Shown here one piece after another: positions 56,038 to 64,000 of a stretch of 64,000 bases of DNA. The stretch's first letter is position 1. Every line of letters starts with the position of its first letter. The notes below the pieces were generated by a model. The model made no database searches, was not told the DNA's origin, and worked only from the letters and a program-made list of their open reading frames with translations. The DNA comes from Wolbachia endosymbiont of Folsomia candida (GTDB lineage: Bacteria > Pseudomonadota > Alphaproteobacteria > Rickettsiales > Anaplasmataceae): NCBI RefSeq assembly GCF_001931755.2, contig NZ_CP015510.2:1302001-1366000 (forward strand). Reading direction: 5' to 3'. The translations under genes and the position numbers were made by a program.

Positions 56038-57852
56038 ATGAGCAACACTGAAATAATTCACATTATTGGCATAGGTGGAATCGGAATGAGCGCTATTGCT
56101 GAAATCCTTCACCATTCTAACTATAAAGTGCAAGGTAGTGATGCACATTCAAATAATAACACAAATAGGTTAAAAAAGCTTGGGATAGAAGTGTATATTG
56201 GTCACAGTGCTCAGAATATTAACCAAGCTCAAATAGTTGTATATTCCTCTGCAATAAAATCTGATAATGTGGAATTAGTTGCAGCAAAAAATAACAATAA
56301 AACCATTTTGCACAGATCAGACATCCTTGCTAAGCTTTTAAAAAATAAATATGTAATAGCAGTATCAGGTTCAAGTGGAAAGACAACAACAACGGCAATG
56401 ATTGCTTCCATTTTTGATTATTCTAATAGACCACCTTCTGTTACCCAAGCACTTGATAATGAGGTTCAGAAAAAGGATTTAGATTCCAGTGTCACGCACT
56501 GGAATGACACAAATGTGGGAATCGATGCAACTGTCATTGTGGGAGGAATACTAAATTCATATCAGAGCAATGCAAAAGTCGGAAAGGGTAACATTTTTTT
56601 AATTGAAGCTGATGAGTCAGATGGAACTATGCTAAAAATTCCTGCAAACATCGCTGTAATAACAAGCATTAACGATGATCATATTGACCATTATGGCACG
56701 TTTGATGATATCAAGGAAGCATTTTCTCAATTTATAAATAAAGCAGACTTCGCAGTTCTGCCGGGCTCTGTAGATATTAACTATGATGAAAATAATGCTA
56801 TGACATTTGGGTTTGAGGGCAGCAACAATCCTCACTCTGTCATCCAAGTAGCTGACACTGGGATCCAGGAAAAAGATAAAGATATGGATTCCAGTGTCAG
56901 CTACTCAAATGACACCAAAACAAGTAACATTAGAGCTATTAACATTACACAACATACCAATAGCATAGAATTTGACGTGTTGATTGATAATTGCAGTATG
57001 AATGAATGTCGAAATGACTGGATCCCAGTGTCAGCTACTCAGATGACAGGAAAGGAACGCTCTCAGGTGTCATCCCAATGCGTGACACTGGGATCTGAAA
57101 GTACACAAATTGATTCTTCATCTCTGTCATCCCACTTCTCTCTGTCATCCCAGTGCGTGACACTAGGACCTGAAAGTACACAAACTGATTCTTCCTCTCT
57201 GTCATCCCACTTCTCCCTGTCATCCCAGTGCGTGACACTGGGATCCAGAATTATAAAAGATGTAATATTGTCCAATGCAATAGGACTGCATAAAGTAGGT
57301 AATGCTTTAGCTGCAATATCAGTTGCAGTAAAACTAGGAATCAGTGAAGAAGATATCAAAAAAGGTCTTTTTGAATTCAAAGGAGTAGCAAGAAGGTTTT
57401 CTTTAATTGCCAATGTTAAAGGTGTAAAGTTAATTGAGGATTATGCACATCATCCAAATGAAATACAGGCAACTCTCACTGCCGCACATTCAATTACTAA
57501 AGGGAAAATCATCGGAATTATCGAGCCACTTCGCTTTGCCCGCATTCGTAATTTTTTTGATGAATTTATACGAATTTTCATGATGTTTGATCATTTAATT
57601 CTTACCACAGTTCACCCACCAGAAGATAAATTTATTCCAGGTTATGGTATTGATGATATACAAAAAGCTTTAATAAGTAATGGCTTTGATAATGTAAAAA
57701 TTATGAATGATTCTTCAGTCATTTCACGTTTTATTGATGATTTTACAAATTCCGGTGACGTAGTATTATTTATTGGAACTGGTGGTAACATAGCTAAATT
57801 AGCAAAAGAAACTGCGGAGCTCACAACACAAACTATGGAAACGTCTAGTTAA
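56038..57852 (+). CDS. murC: UDP-N-acetylmuramate-L-alanine ligase with repeat insertions
   Basis: First amino-acid ligase of lipid II synthesis. 604 residues, family about 470-480. Conserved parts are [16 protein letters not shown] (about 10), the ATP site [15 protein letters not shown] (about 115), [29 protein letters not shown] and RRFSLIA then [14 protein letters not shown]. Extra sequence lies at about 132-162, 265-297 and 320-405, all derived from palindromic elements ([38 protein letters not shown]). The last one is a 75-bp tandem repeat. Frame and motifs are intact, so the enzyme is probably functional. Confidence 0.95.
   Translation: MSNTEIIHIIGIGGIGMSAIAEILHHSNYKVQGSDAHSNNNTNRLKKLGIEVYIGHSAQNINQAQIVVYSSAIKSDNVELVAAKNNNKTILHRSDILAKLLKNKYVIAVSGSSGKTTTTAMIASIFDYSNRPPSVTQALDNEVQKKDLDSSVTHWNDTNVGIDATVIVGGILNSYQSNAKVGKGNIFLIEADESDGTMLKIPANIAVITSINDDHIDHYGTFDDIKEAFSQFINKADFAVLPGSVDINYDENNAMTFGFEGSNNPHSVIQVADTGIQEKDKDMDSSVSYSNDTKTSNIRAINITQHTNSIEFDVLIDNCSMNECRNDWIPVSATQMTGKERSQVSSQCVTLGSESTQIDSSSLSSHFSLSSQCVTLGPESTQTDSSSLSSHFSLSSQCVTLGSRIIKDVILSNAIGLHKVGNALAAISVAVKLGISEEDIKKGLFEFKGVARRFSLIANVKGVKLIEDYAHHPNEIQATLTAAHSITKGKIIGIIEPLRFARIRNFFDEFIRIFMMFDHLILTTVHPPEDKFIPGYGIDDIQKALISNGFDNVKIMNDSSVISRFIDDFTNSGDVVLFIGTGGNIAKLAKETAELTTQTMETSS
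56481..56510. repeat. Palindromic element 1 inside murC
   Basis: AGATTCCAGTG tcacg CACTGGAATGACAC, near-perfect palindrome, in frame ([11 protein letters not shown]). Confidence 0.85.
56838..56925. repeat. Palindromic elements 2 and 3 inside murC
   Basis: TGTCATCCAAGTAGCTGACA...GGGATCCAGG and GGATTCCAGTGTCAGCTACT...AATGACACC, two imperfect copies (loop GTAGCTGACAC) about 30 bp apart, in frame. Confidence 0.8.
57008..57247. repeat. 75-bp tandem repeat built from palindromic elements in murC
   Basis: Units begin with TGTCATCCCA at 57068, 57143 and 57218, exactly 75 bp apart, so 2.4 copies. Each unit holds a full palindrome (TGTCATCCCAGTGCGTGAC...) plus a shared non-palindromic segment CTGAAAGTACACAAA. 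75 is a multiple of 3, so the protein has a 25-residue repeat ([13 protein letters not shown]...). A further element precedes at 57018-57048. Confidence 0.9.
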
Positions 57853-57891
57853 GCGTAACCCTTCAAGGTATAAGAAAGTAGTTTACAAATC

Positions 57892-57999
57892 ATGGCTACC
57901 AATATTCTACGTTCTGAAGATATGATGTGGAAGTTTGCGCAAAGTCCTGATTCCTGCTTAGTTGGAAAATATTCCGTGAAAGGATACTGGTGGGACTAG
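57892..57999 (+). CDS. Possible small ORF (35 aa), low support
   Basis: ATG to TAG reading MATNILRSEDMMWKFAQSPD and then CLVGKYSVKGYWWD. Composition (Trp-rich, higher GC than neighbours) is unlike random AT-rich DNA, and the stop overlaps the 3' end of tRNA-Arg on the other strand. No ribosome binding site is seen. May be a remnant of a longer gene; I do not recognise it. Confidence 0.25.
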   Translation: MATNILRSEDMMWKFAQSPDSCLVGKYSVKGYWWD

Positions 58000-58064
58000 T
58001 GCGATTCGAACGCACGGCCTTCGGATTAGGAATCCAACGCTCTATCCTGCTGAGCTATAGTCCC
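57991..58064 (-). tRNA. tRNA-Arg (anticodon CCT)
   Basis: Minus-strand cloverleaf: acceptor GGGACTA/TAGTCCC, D arm GCTC...GAGC, anticodon stem TTGGA/TCCGA with loop TTCCTAA (anticodon CCT), T arm with GTTCGAATC. Recognises AGG codons. CCA not encoded. Confidence 0.93.
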
Positions 58065-58159
58065 ATATTTTCTATTCTATTATTCAATAGTAGCAAAAAA
58101 ACTTCCATTTTTCTATTTTATAATTAGATGTATAATACCCAGGTGAGCTAGTGTTAAAG

Positions 58160-59998
58160 CTACCTTCTTTCAAACAATTTCTCAATATCGCTCAATTTCA
58201 TTTCTATATAAGTTGGTCTTCCATGGTTACATTGCCCAGAATATGGTGTTTCCTCCATTTGCTTAAGTAGCGCATTCATTTCTTCTAATCGCATTTTTCT
58301 GCCTGCCCTGATCGATCCATGACATGAAATAGTTGCCAATATTTTGTTTATTTTATCTTCTACAGGTAATGTGTCTTCTATCTCGAGTAACCTATCCACT
58401 ATGTCCAGTATTATCTCTTTTACATCTATTGTTCCAAGAATTGCAGGAATTTCTTTAACTATCAGTGCACTTTCTGACTTAATCTCAATATCAAAACCCA
58501 TGTCAAAAAGTTTGTCTTTATAAATTTCTATCATCTCCATACCAGCCTGGTTTTTGATTTCAACTACTTCAGGAATAAGCAGTTTTTGCCTAGCAATGTT
58601 TGATTTTTGTTTTAAACGTTCATACACCAACCTCTCATGCGCTGCATGCTGGTCAACTATAATTAATTTATCTCTTACTTCTGCAATAATATAGGTATCA
58701 AAGACTTGACAGCGTGCAAATCCAAGTGGGTGATCCTTTATCAATTTGACTTGCTCTGATGTCTCTTTTTCTAACACCAATTGTGCTGAAGATTCCTGCA
58801 TAAAGGAATAGTCATAGGGTTTTAACTGTTCTGATAAATTTTGTGCTTTTGCATTCGGAGAGGCAAATTCTTTCATTAATTGATTTTCAAAAGAGCTTGG
58901 TCTTTTTTCATAAAATTCCTTTTTAATACTGGGCTCATCAAAAGAATCTAGCATTGTATCCTTATCTGTTATCTGAGAGTCATATGTTGGAATTACATCA
59001 AGGTGGGCTGCACCTATTCTAGCTGATAATGCCTTAATCAGTCCCCTTCTTACTATTTCGTATATAAGCTTCTTATTCTGAAATCTTACTTCTGATTTAT
59101 TTGGATGTACGTTTACATCTACTTGATCATGAGGTATTTTGAGGTGCAACGCTGCAAAAGGGTACCTGCCATTTGGAATGAAATCGTGATATGCATATCT
59201 AATTGCGCCAATTAGTAAGTTATCCTTGATCGGCCTATTGTTAACAAATGTATATATCATAGTGGATTTACCACGATTGACAGTTGGTTTGCAGATATGT
59301 CCAATAAGCTTAATACCATCTTCTTCTTCACAAATCTCTAAAGAATTGCCATGAAATTCCTCTTCTATTTCACAGAGCCTATTAAATAACGAAACCTGCT
59401 TAGCATATCTTAAGAGTTTTTTATTACCTGAAGTTAGAGTAAATCCTATGTGAGGATTGATCATTGCTAAGTTGTTTATTATGTCAACAATGCTTTGGGT
59501 TTCTGCTCTTTCAGTTTTTAGAAATTTTAGCCTATTTGGAGTAGCAAAAAATAAATCTCTCACTTCAATCTGTGTGCCTTGCGACAAAGAACAAGGAGTT
59601 ATTTCCCCTATTTTTTCTCCACCCTCATAGCTGATAGACCACACTTCATCTGCTCCGCTTGCTTTGGACGACAATTTCATTCTACTTACTGCAGCAATTG
59701 AAGGTAAAGCCTCTCCTCTAAATCCAAGGTACTTTATCTCTATTAATTCATTGTCACTTAATTTTGAAGTAGCGTGGCGCATAAATGCAAGTTCTAAATC
59801 ACCCTTCCCTATTCCGTTACCATCGTCTATTATTGTAATAAGGTTACGCCCACCGCTCTCTATTTTGATTTCTATTTCTGTGCTTTTTGCATCAATGGCA
59901 TTTTCTACTAATTCCTTTACTACACTTGCTGGTCTTTCTACTACTTCCCCCGCTGCTATGCGGTTTATAGTTTTTGTATCCAGAAGAATAATTGTCAT
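58160..59998 (-). CDS. mutL: DNA mismatch repair protein MutL
   Basis: 612 residues. N-terminal GHKL ATPase: [41 protein letters not shown] and [16 protein letters not shown]. The C-terminal domain contains [12 protein letters not shown], which fits the DQHA(X)2E(X)4E endonuclease motif of MutH-independent MutL, and [11 protein letters not shown] plus [11 protein letters not shown] near the end. So it is the nicking type of MutL. Translationally coupled to purE by a 4-nt overlap. Confidence 0.96.
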   Translation of the reverse strand: MTIILLDTKTINRIAAGEVVERPASVVKELVENAIDAKSTEIEIKIESGGRNLITIIDDGNGIGKGDLELAFMRHATSKLSDNELIEIKYLGFRGEALPSIAAVSRMKLSSKASGADEVWSISYEGGEKIGEITPCSLSQGTQIEVRDLFFATPNRLKFLKTERAETQSIVDIINNLAMINPHIGFTLTSGNKKLLRYAKQVSLFNRLCEIEEEFHGNSLEICEEEDGIKLIGHICKPTVNRGKSTMIYTFVNNRPIKDNLLIGAIRYAYHDFIPNGRYPFAALHLKIPHDQVDVNVHPNKSEVRFQNKKLIYEIVRRGLIKALSARIGAAHLDVIPTYDSQITDKDTMLDSFDEPSIKKEFYEKRPSSFENQLMKEFASPNAKAQNLSEQLKPYDYSFMQESSAQLVLEKETSEQVKLIKDHPLGFARCQVFDTYIIAEVRDKLIIVDQHAAHERLVYERLKQKSNIARQKLLIPEVVEIKNQAGMEMIEIYKDKLFDMGFDIEIKSESALIVKEIPAILGTIDVKEIILDIVDRLLEIEDTLPVEDKINKILATISCHGSIRAGRKMRLEEMNALLKQMEETPYSGQCNHGRPTYIEMKLSDIEKLFERR

Positions 59999-60495
59999 AA
60001 TAAAGTTGGTTTTTCTTTTACTGCTTCAGTCTGATTTTCTCTCCAGGCTTTTAATCTGCCTGCAATTTCACTACTGGAAATTGACAATATAGATGCAGCA
60101 GTAATTGCAGCATTGTATGCTCCACTTTCTCCTATAGACATGGTTGCAACAGGAACACCCTTTGGCATTTGAACTATAGATAATAGACTATCCAAACCAT
60201 TTAATTGTTTACTATGCACAGGAACGCCTATAACAGGCAAACAAGTGAGTGACGCAACCATACCAGGTAAATGGGCTGCTCCTCCTGCACCAGCTATTAT
60301 AACCTTAAAACCTTTTTCTTGCGCAGATTTAGCAAATTGAAAAAGTCTTTCCGGGGTTCTGTGTGCAGATATTATAAACATATCATGCGAAATTTCTAAT
60401 GCCTTCAACATATGAGTAGTATGAACCATAGTGTTATAATCTGATTCACTGCCCATAATCACAGCAACATCTTTTTTTTCCATCGTATTCAACAT
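59995..60495 (-). CDS. purE: 5-(carboxyamino)imidazole ribonucleotide mutase PurE
   Basis: 166 residues; converts N5-CAIR to CAIR in purine synthesis. Key motifs are [24 protein letters not shown] (with the catalytic His), [17 protein letters not shown] and [20 protein letters not shown]. Third purine gene in the window, not linked to purB or purH. Overlaps mutL by 4 nt. Confidence 0.96.
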   Translation of the reverse strand: MLNTMEKKDVAVIMGSESDYNTMVHTTHMLKALEISHDMFIISAHRTPERLFQFAKSAQEKGFKVIIAGAGGAAHLPGMVASLTCLPVIGVPVHSKQLNGLDSLLSIVQMPKGVPVATMSIGESGAYNAAITAASILSISSSEIAGRLKAWRENQTEAVKEKPTLL

Positions 60496-60929
60496 AGCTT
60501 TACTTACTAAATAAAAATAGTGTTTCAGCGAAAAAGCAACAAGTATTTGCTCTACATTTCAAATATGATATATAAAATAAAATTATTCTTGCTGAAATAG
60601 AAATTTTAAAAACTTAAATAAACACCTCTATTAAGATATAGAGCTATTAATTTCTTATGTAAGATGAACTTTAAAAACGATTATCTTTATATTTTAAGTC
60701 TTGTAATTGCAACTTGTTCTTGCTATGAATGATTTTTTTAGATAAAATATAATTTAACATTACTAGAAAATTGATGAAAATGTCAACATATGACTGACCT
60801 AAAATTTTGAATGTGAATGTCGTATGATTTAACAACGGGTTAGACGGCATTAATGTTTTAGTATGTTAAATATTATATTTAAGATATTTAACAAAATTAA
60901 TTGATATGTGAGTATATTGAGGAAAGATT
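60496..60929. other. 434-bp intergenic region without a gene
   Basis: AT-rich with no supported ORF or RNA gene. The one distinct feature is a perfect 9-bp inverted repeat GTTAAATAT / ATATTTAAC with a 10-bp spacer (60865-60873 and 60884-60892), 38 bp upstream of the Xre gene. Confidence 0.6.
60865..60892. promoter_or_regulatory. Candidate operator of the Xre regulator
   Basis: 9-bp perfect inverted repeat with a 10-bp spacer just upstream of the Xre start. Size and location suit an autoregulatory HTH dimer site, but this is inferred from position alone. Confidence 0.4.
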
Positions 60930-61226
60930 ATGGAAATAATATCGCTGAACAGCTTAGATAGTACAGAAATAAAAAGAAGATTGATTGATATAATAAATAG
61001 CTTTATAGAAAAGTATAATTGGACTCAGTCTCATGCAGCTGAAATACTAGGTATTGATCAGCCAAAGGTGTCGCAAATTAAAAATGGTAAAATCGATGGT
61101 TTTTCTCTAGAACGATTGTTGTCATTTCTAAAAAAGCTTGATCATGAAATAATAATCACGATGAAAGAAAGCGAATCGGCAAAATTTGAAGCAGAAAAAT
61201 TTAAACACAAAGTCGAATCCGAATAG
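60930..61226 (+). CDS. Xre-family HTH regulator (HigA-like)
   Basis: 98 residues. Helix-turn-helix in WTQSHAAEILGIDQPKVSQIKNG (shortened: WTQSHAAEILGI then QPKVSQIKNGK) at about 30-55, followed by LERLLSFLKKLDHEI. Related to antitoxin-type Xre proteins such as HigA, but no toxin ORF is next to it, so it may be an orphan regulator. GAGGAAAG lies before the ATG. The following gene is rpoZ. Confidence 0.85.
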   Translation: MEIISLNSLDSTEIKRRLIDIINSFIEKYNWTQSHAAEILGIDQPKVSQIKNGKIDGFSLERLLSFLKKLDHEIIITMKESESAKFEAEKFKHKVESE

Positions 61227-61234
61227 ATACAGGA

Positions 61235-61261
61235 TTGACACACTATTTTTTGTGATATAAT
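61235..61261 (+). promoter_or_regulatory. Promoter of rpoZ
   Basis: TTGACA at 61235-61240 and TATAAT at 61256-61261, spacer 15 bp (short). Located between the Xre gene and rpoZ, 26 bp before the rpoZ start. Confidence 0.65.
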
Positions 61262-61286
61262 ATGAAATTTATTAAGGTATTATTTT

Positions 61287-61697
61287 ATGGCTGAGTCTAT
61301 TGTAGAGAAGTGTATAGAACAAGTTAGTAATCGTTTTAAATTATCTCTCTTGGCAAGTCAAAGGACACATGATTTGAATACTGGTGCGAGCAATCCAACT
61401 CAAGTAACTAGATTCAAAGGTCATAAAAATACCATAATTTCCTTGTATGAAATAGCAGAGAAACAGGTTGATGTTGAGGAATTGTTTGGCCTTTTGGTTG
61501 GTAGGTGCAAAGAATATATGAAAGGAAATACTAGTAACGTTTATAGCAGTGATGCAAGTAAGTTAGAAAAATTACTAAATTTTTCTAATGATCAATTTAA
61601 TGTAGAACCTGATCAAGAAACCATTGACACTGAAGATGAAGAGATGGATGATGAAATCGATAGTGAAATAGACGATCAGGATGGCGATGAAGAGTAA
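61287..61697 (+). CDS. rpoZ: RNA polymerase omega subunit
   Basis: 136 residues. ESIVEKCIEQVSNRFKLSLLASQRTHDLN holds the family core (shortened here; VSNRFKLSLLASQRTHDL). The rest is a long acidic tail (EDEEMDDEIDSEIDDQDGDE). Omega assists RNAP assembly. The acidic C-terminal extension is longer than usual for omega (about 90 residues). Mrp genes follow after 38 bp. Confidence 0.9.
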   Translation: MAESIVEKCIEQVSNRFKLSLLASQRTHDLNTGASNPTQVTRFKGHKNTIISLYEIAEKQVDVEELFGLLVGRCKEYMKGNTSNVYSSDASKLEKLLNFSNDQFNVEPDQETIDTEDEEMDDEIDSEIDDQDGDEE

Positions 61698-61735
61698 ATC
61701 AAGTTGTTGTTTAGAATATTGCTGAAGTTATGTAA

Positions 61736-61981
61736 ATGATCAATATTACTATCTATATTCTATTGATTTGTATAAGTATAATGCTCTACCGTATAGTCTC
61801 TAATTCAAGTGATATATACAATAAAGTTGTAGCATTTAACAATTTTTCAACGCAAGTAGTCCTATTAATAACAGCAATTGCAATAACTCTAAACAGTTTC
61901 TTTTTAATTGATATAGCACTATTATACGCTAGTGTTAGCTTTATATCGACTATATCGCTAATGAGATTAATGTTGTCTTGA
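61736..61981 (+). CDS. mnhF: Na+/H+ antiporter subunit F (MnhF/MrpF)
   Basis: 81 residues with three membrane segments and the family motif LLITAIAITLNSFFLIDIALLYASVSFI (shortened: LNSFFLIDIALLYASVSFI). First gene of the antiporter cluster. Confidence 0.85.
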   Translation: MINITIYILLICISIMLYRIVSNSSDIYNKVVAFNNFSTQVVLLITAIAITLNSFFLIDIALLYASVSFISTISLMRLMLS

Positions 61982-61987
61982 TAATTT

Positions 61988-62275
61988 ATGGTAGGATCTA
62001 TTTTTATATTTTTAGGTATTTGCTTGATAGTTATTTCAAATATAGGGGTAATTAGGTTTCCCGATTTCTATACTAGATTACATGCAGCAGGTATTACAGA
62101 TTCTAGCGGTGCAATGCTGTTATTAATTGGTTTTGCTTTGCAGAATGAATTTTCAGTAAATACTATCAAAATAATACTATTAATTCTTATAATATGGGTT
62201 GCTAATTCAACTAATAGTTATGTTTTAGCACGCACTTATTATAAAAGCAAGGACAACACTGATAAAAAAGGCTAA
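61988..62275 (+). CDS. mnhG: Na+/H+ antiporter subunit G (MnhG/MrpG)
   Basis: 95 residues. GVIRFPDFYTRLHAAGITDS is the diagnostic MrpG motif, with three membrane segments. Starts 6 nt after mnhF. Confidence 0.9.
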   Translation: MVGSIFIFLGICLIVISNIGVIRFPDFYTRLHAAGITDSSGAMLLLIGFALQNEFSVNTIKIILLILIIWVANSTNSYVLARTYYKSKDNTDKKG

Positions 62276-62276
62276 G

Positions 62277-62840
62277 ATGTTGGAAATATTAAATGTAGCG
62301 CTGCTTTCTCTGTTGCTAGTAGTAACTGTTTTCATAGTCTTGTCAAGACACCTAGTTGTAAGCGCTGTTCTGATGTGTGCATTTAGTTCCCTTATTGCAC
62401 TGATATATTTAATTATGAACGCACCAGATGTTGCAATTACTGAAGCTTCTGTTGGTGCAGGGCTCAGCACAGTATTTACATTTGCAGCTCTTTCTTTGAT
62501 AAAAAATCATAAAGTAAATTTATCTCACAACTATATAACACTTTTTTTTATGTTGTTTTTATCTGTGTGTTTGTCTCATTTCATGATTCAATTACCAGAT
62601 TTCGGTGATCATAATGCTCCAATTCACCTGCATGTTGCACCTTATTATGTGGAAAATACCGAAAAAATTGCTGGTATACCAAATATAGTAACTGCTGTTT
62701 TAGCAAGCTTTCGTGGTTATGATACATTTGGAGAAACTGTAGTGGTGTTTACTGCCGCACTTTGCATCACATTAATACTAAAAGAAGAAGAAAGCGCTGT
62801 TGCGGGTAGAAGTAGAGTTTCAAGGAAGTCTCATGATTAA
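62277..62840 (+). CDS. MbhD/MbhE-like subunit (MrpA C-terminal region)
   Basis: 187 residues. The first half (LLLVVTVFIVLSRHLVVSAV, NAPDVAITEASVGAGLSTVF) matches DUF4040/MbhD. The second (VTAVLASFRGYDTFGETVVV) matches MbhE. In many bacteria these domains form the end of MrpA; here they are a separate protein, and the large NuoL-like part of MrpA is absent from the window. Confidence 0.85.
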   Translation: MLEILNVALLSLLLVVTVFIVLSRHLVVSAVLMCAFSSLIALIYLIMNAPDVAITEASVGAGLSTVFTFAALSLIKNHKVNLSHNYITLFFMLFLSVCLSHFMIQLPDFGDHNAPIHLHVAPYYVENTEKIAGIPNIVTAVLASFRGYDTFGETVVVFTAALCITLILKEEESAVAGRSRVSRKSHD

Positions 62841-63249
62841 GGATCCGGTGCTCAACGCAGTCACATTCCTAATGGTACCTTTTATCATTTTATTTGGTTT
62901 ATATATACAATTCCATGGTGACTATACTCCAGGTGGTGGGTTTCAGGCAGGAATAATTATTGCTTCGGGAATAATATTATATTCAATGCTATTTGGTGTA
63001 TCTGCCACTCTAAAAGCAATACCTTATTCTGTAATCAAGGTTACTAACGTGCTTGGTATTTTAATTTATGGCGGAACGGGTGTTGCAACAATTTTGCTTG
63101 GCCAGAATTTTTTATCTTATGATATATTGTCATCTAGTAATAGTGCTGGTCAAAAATTAGGCATTTTTTTAGTAGAATTGGGTGTAGCATTTACTGTTTG
63201 CTCTTCCATGTTAATTATATATATAGATTTTGCTCGTAGAAAAAAGTAA
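62833..63249 (+). CDS. mnhB: Na+/H+ antiporter subunit B (MnhB/MrpB)
   Basis: 138 residues. Start ATG 62833 (MIKDPVLNAVTFLMVPFI). GDYTPGGGFQAGIIIASGII is the diagnostic motif. Four membrane segments. It overlaps the previous gene by 8 nt. Confidence 0.9.
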   Translation: MIKDPVLNAVTFLMVPFIILFGLYIQFHGDYTPGGGFQAGIIIASGIILYSMLFGVSATLKAIPYSVIKVTNVLGILIYGGTGVATILLGQNFLSYDILSSSNSAGQKLGIFLVELGVAFTVCSSMLIIYIDFARRKK

Positions 63250-63593
63250 TGACTTTATTTAATTATATAACTATTATTATATTAATGGTGCTAGGCTTGT
63301 ATATTATCATAAATGACAAAAATTTGATCAAAAAAATGATAGGGGTAAGTATTTTTCAAGCATCTGTTTTGTTATTCTACATATCTTTGGGTTACATAAA
63401 AAGTTCCTTGCCTCCAATAGTGGTTCCTAATTTTTATTTATATAGCAACCCTATACCGCATGTTTTAATGCTTACTGCCATAGTAGTTGGAATTGCAACA
63501 TTTTCAGTTGGGCTTTCTATAGCAGTAAAAATAGAGGAGAAATATGGTGCAATTGATGAAACCACTGTGGATCATCAAGATAAGCGTATGTGA
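63249..63593 (+). CDS. mnhC: Na+/H+ antiporter subunit C (MnhC/MrpC, NuoK-like)
   Basis: 114 residues with three membrane segments, including MIGVSIFQASVLLFYISLGY and PHVLMLTAIVVGIATFSVGL, typical of MrpC and homologous to NuoK. Overlaps mnhB by 1 nt. Subunits D and E are not downstream in the window. Confidence 0.9.
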   Translation: MTLFNYITIIILMVLGLYIIINDKNLIKKMIGVSIFQASVLLFYISLGYIKSSLPPIVVPNFYLYSNPIPHVLMLTAIVVGIATFSVGLSIAVKIEEKYGAIDETTVDHQDKRM

Positions 63594-63707
63594 ATTAACA
63601 ATATATTAAATTATATGAAGTAACAAATAGACACAACAAATTATAGGCTTGCTTATTGTGGATTTATTTGTTAATAAGAAATAAAATTTTAAACTATAAA
63701 GGTAATA

Positions 63708-64000
63708 ATGTCAACTGTTAATGAAACGCAAGATGAGAAAAAAATTATTAAAGACCTTGTAACAAAAAGTATAAAAAAAGGAGGGTTTATCACTTTTGAT
63801 GATATAAATGATACATTATCAGACGAAAATTTTTCATCTGACTTTATAGATAATACTATATCTTTATTACAAGATTCTGGAGTCAATATACTTGAAAGTA
63901 GTGATGAGGAAGAAGAAGATGTTAGTACCGCCAGTGATGATACTAAACTCGATGATGAGGAAACATCGTCAAACGCTATTACAACTTTAGTACAAAATGA
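63708..64000 (+). CDS. rpoD: RNA polymerase sigma factor RpoD, N-terminal part (3' end outside window)
   Basis: The ATG at 63708 opens a frame to the window end (MSTVNETQDEKKIIKDLVTK, then SIKKGGFITFDDINDTLSDE). This matches sigma-70 region 1.1 (FITFDDINDTL...), with the acidic run DEEEEDVSTASDD after it. The AAAGGTAATA leader is weak. The rest, including regions 2-4, is off the end. It follows the mnh cluster after a 114-bp gap. Confidence 0.85.
   Translation, partial: MSTVNETQDEKKIIKDLVTKSIKKGGFITFDDINDTLSDENFSSDFIDNTISLLQDSGVNILESSDEEEEDVSTASDDTKLDDEETSSNAITTLVQN

Noticed and set aside
57008-57247. Possible CRISPR array
   Set aside because: Repeats are contiguous 75-bp units without unique spacers, inside murC, and there are no cas genes.
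57035-57413. Repetitive ORFs on the minus strand of murC
   Set aside because: Open only because the palindromic 75-bp repeat has few stops in any frame; murC is the real gene.
60496-60929. Replication origin in the AT-rich gap
   Set aside because: No DnaA-box cluster or origin-linked genes nearby.

Overview
The window is about 34% GC and reads as a chromosome segment of Wolbachia, an alphaproteobacterial endosymbiont in Anaplasmataceae. The evidence is the single-copy housekeeping set with Rickettsiales-type proteins, the ankyrin gene, several lineage-restricted hypothetical proteins, and many short palindromic elements related to TGTCATCCCAGTG...CACTGGGATGACA. Some of these palindromes sit in frame inside essential genes. 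The strain cannot be named from sequence alone.

Layout. 1-5.6 kb: 3' part of uvrA, a membrane protein gene, ispG and a secreted protein gene. 5.8-12.7 kb (minus strand): tRNA-Met, purB, a palindrome cluster, rplI-rpsR-rpsF (S6 carries a large insertion) and dnaE. 12.8-18.5 kb: an ankyrin protein with a nuclear-localisation-like motif, the iron-sulphur operon iscU-iscA-hscB-hscA, a DsbA-like oxidoreductase and a small ORF. 18.6-21.1 kb: a nested mobile region in which an IS4-type element sits in the loop, and an IS481-type element in the right arm, of one palindromic repeat. 21.1-30.4 kb: pstB-dapB, purH, a BrkB-like membrane protein, an SDR, rpmF-plsX-fabH and an acyl-CoA carboxylase beta subunit. 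30.5-38.8 kb: malonyl-CoA decarboxylase, two related Wolbachia-type hypotheticals, hemH, ndk and an HlyD-type adaptor. 38.9-51.6 kb: gltX, a hydrolase, cytochrome c, metK, two tandem tenA paralogs, a P-loop protein, ribE, cvpA, COQ9-like, murD, ferredoxin, DUF2125-like and ccmH. 51.7-53 kb: a second copy of the IS481-type element in opposite orientation. 53.1-60.5 kb: a TolA/TonB-C protein, a large coiled-coil protein, rlpA, murC, tRNA-Arg, mutL and purE. 60.9-64 kb: an Xre regulator, rpoZ, a partial Mrp/Mnh antiporter cluster (F, G, MbhD/E-like, B, C) and the start of rpoD.

Functional themes are purine synthesis (purB, purH, purE), lipid II synthesis and division (murC, murD, dapB, rlpA), fatty-acid entry (fabH, plsX, carboxylase, malonyl-CoA decarboxylase), Fe-S, haem and cytochrome maturation (isc genes, fdx, hemH, ccmH, cytochrome c), and probable host-interaction proteins.

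The most notable structure is the palindromic element family. It lies in frame in dnaE, hscA, hemH, murD and murC. In murC it has expanded into a 75-bp tandem repeat. Both IS481-type copies are inserted at the identical position within its arm. Other points to check are S6 with about 140 extra residues, HscB without an HPD motif, and a bipartite NLS-like motif in the ankyrin protein.
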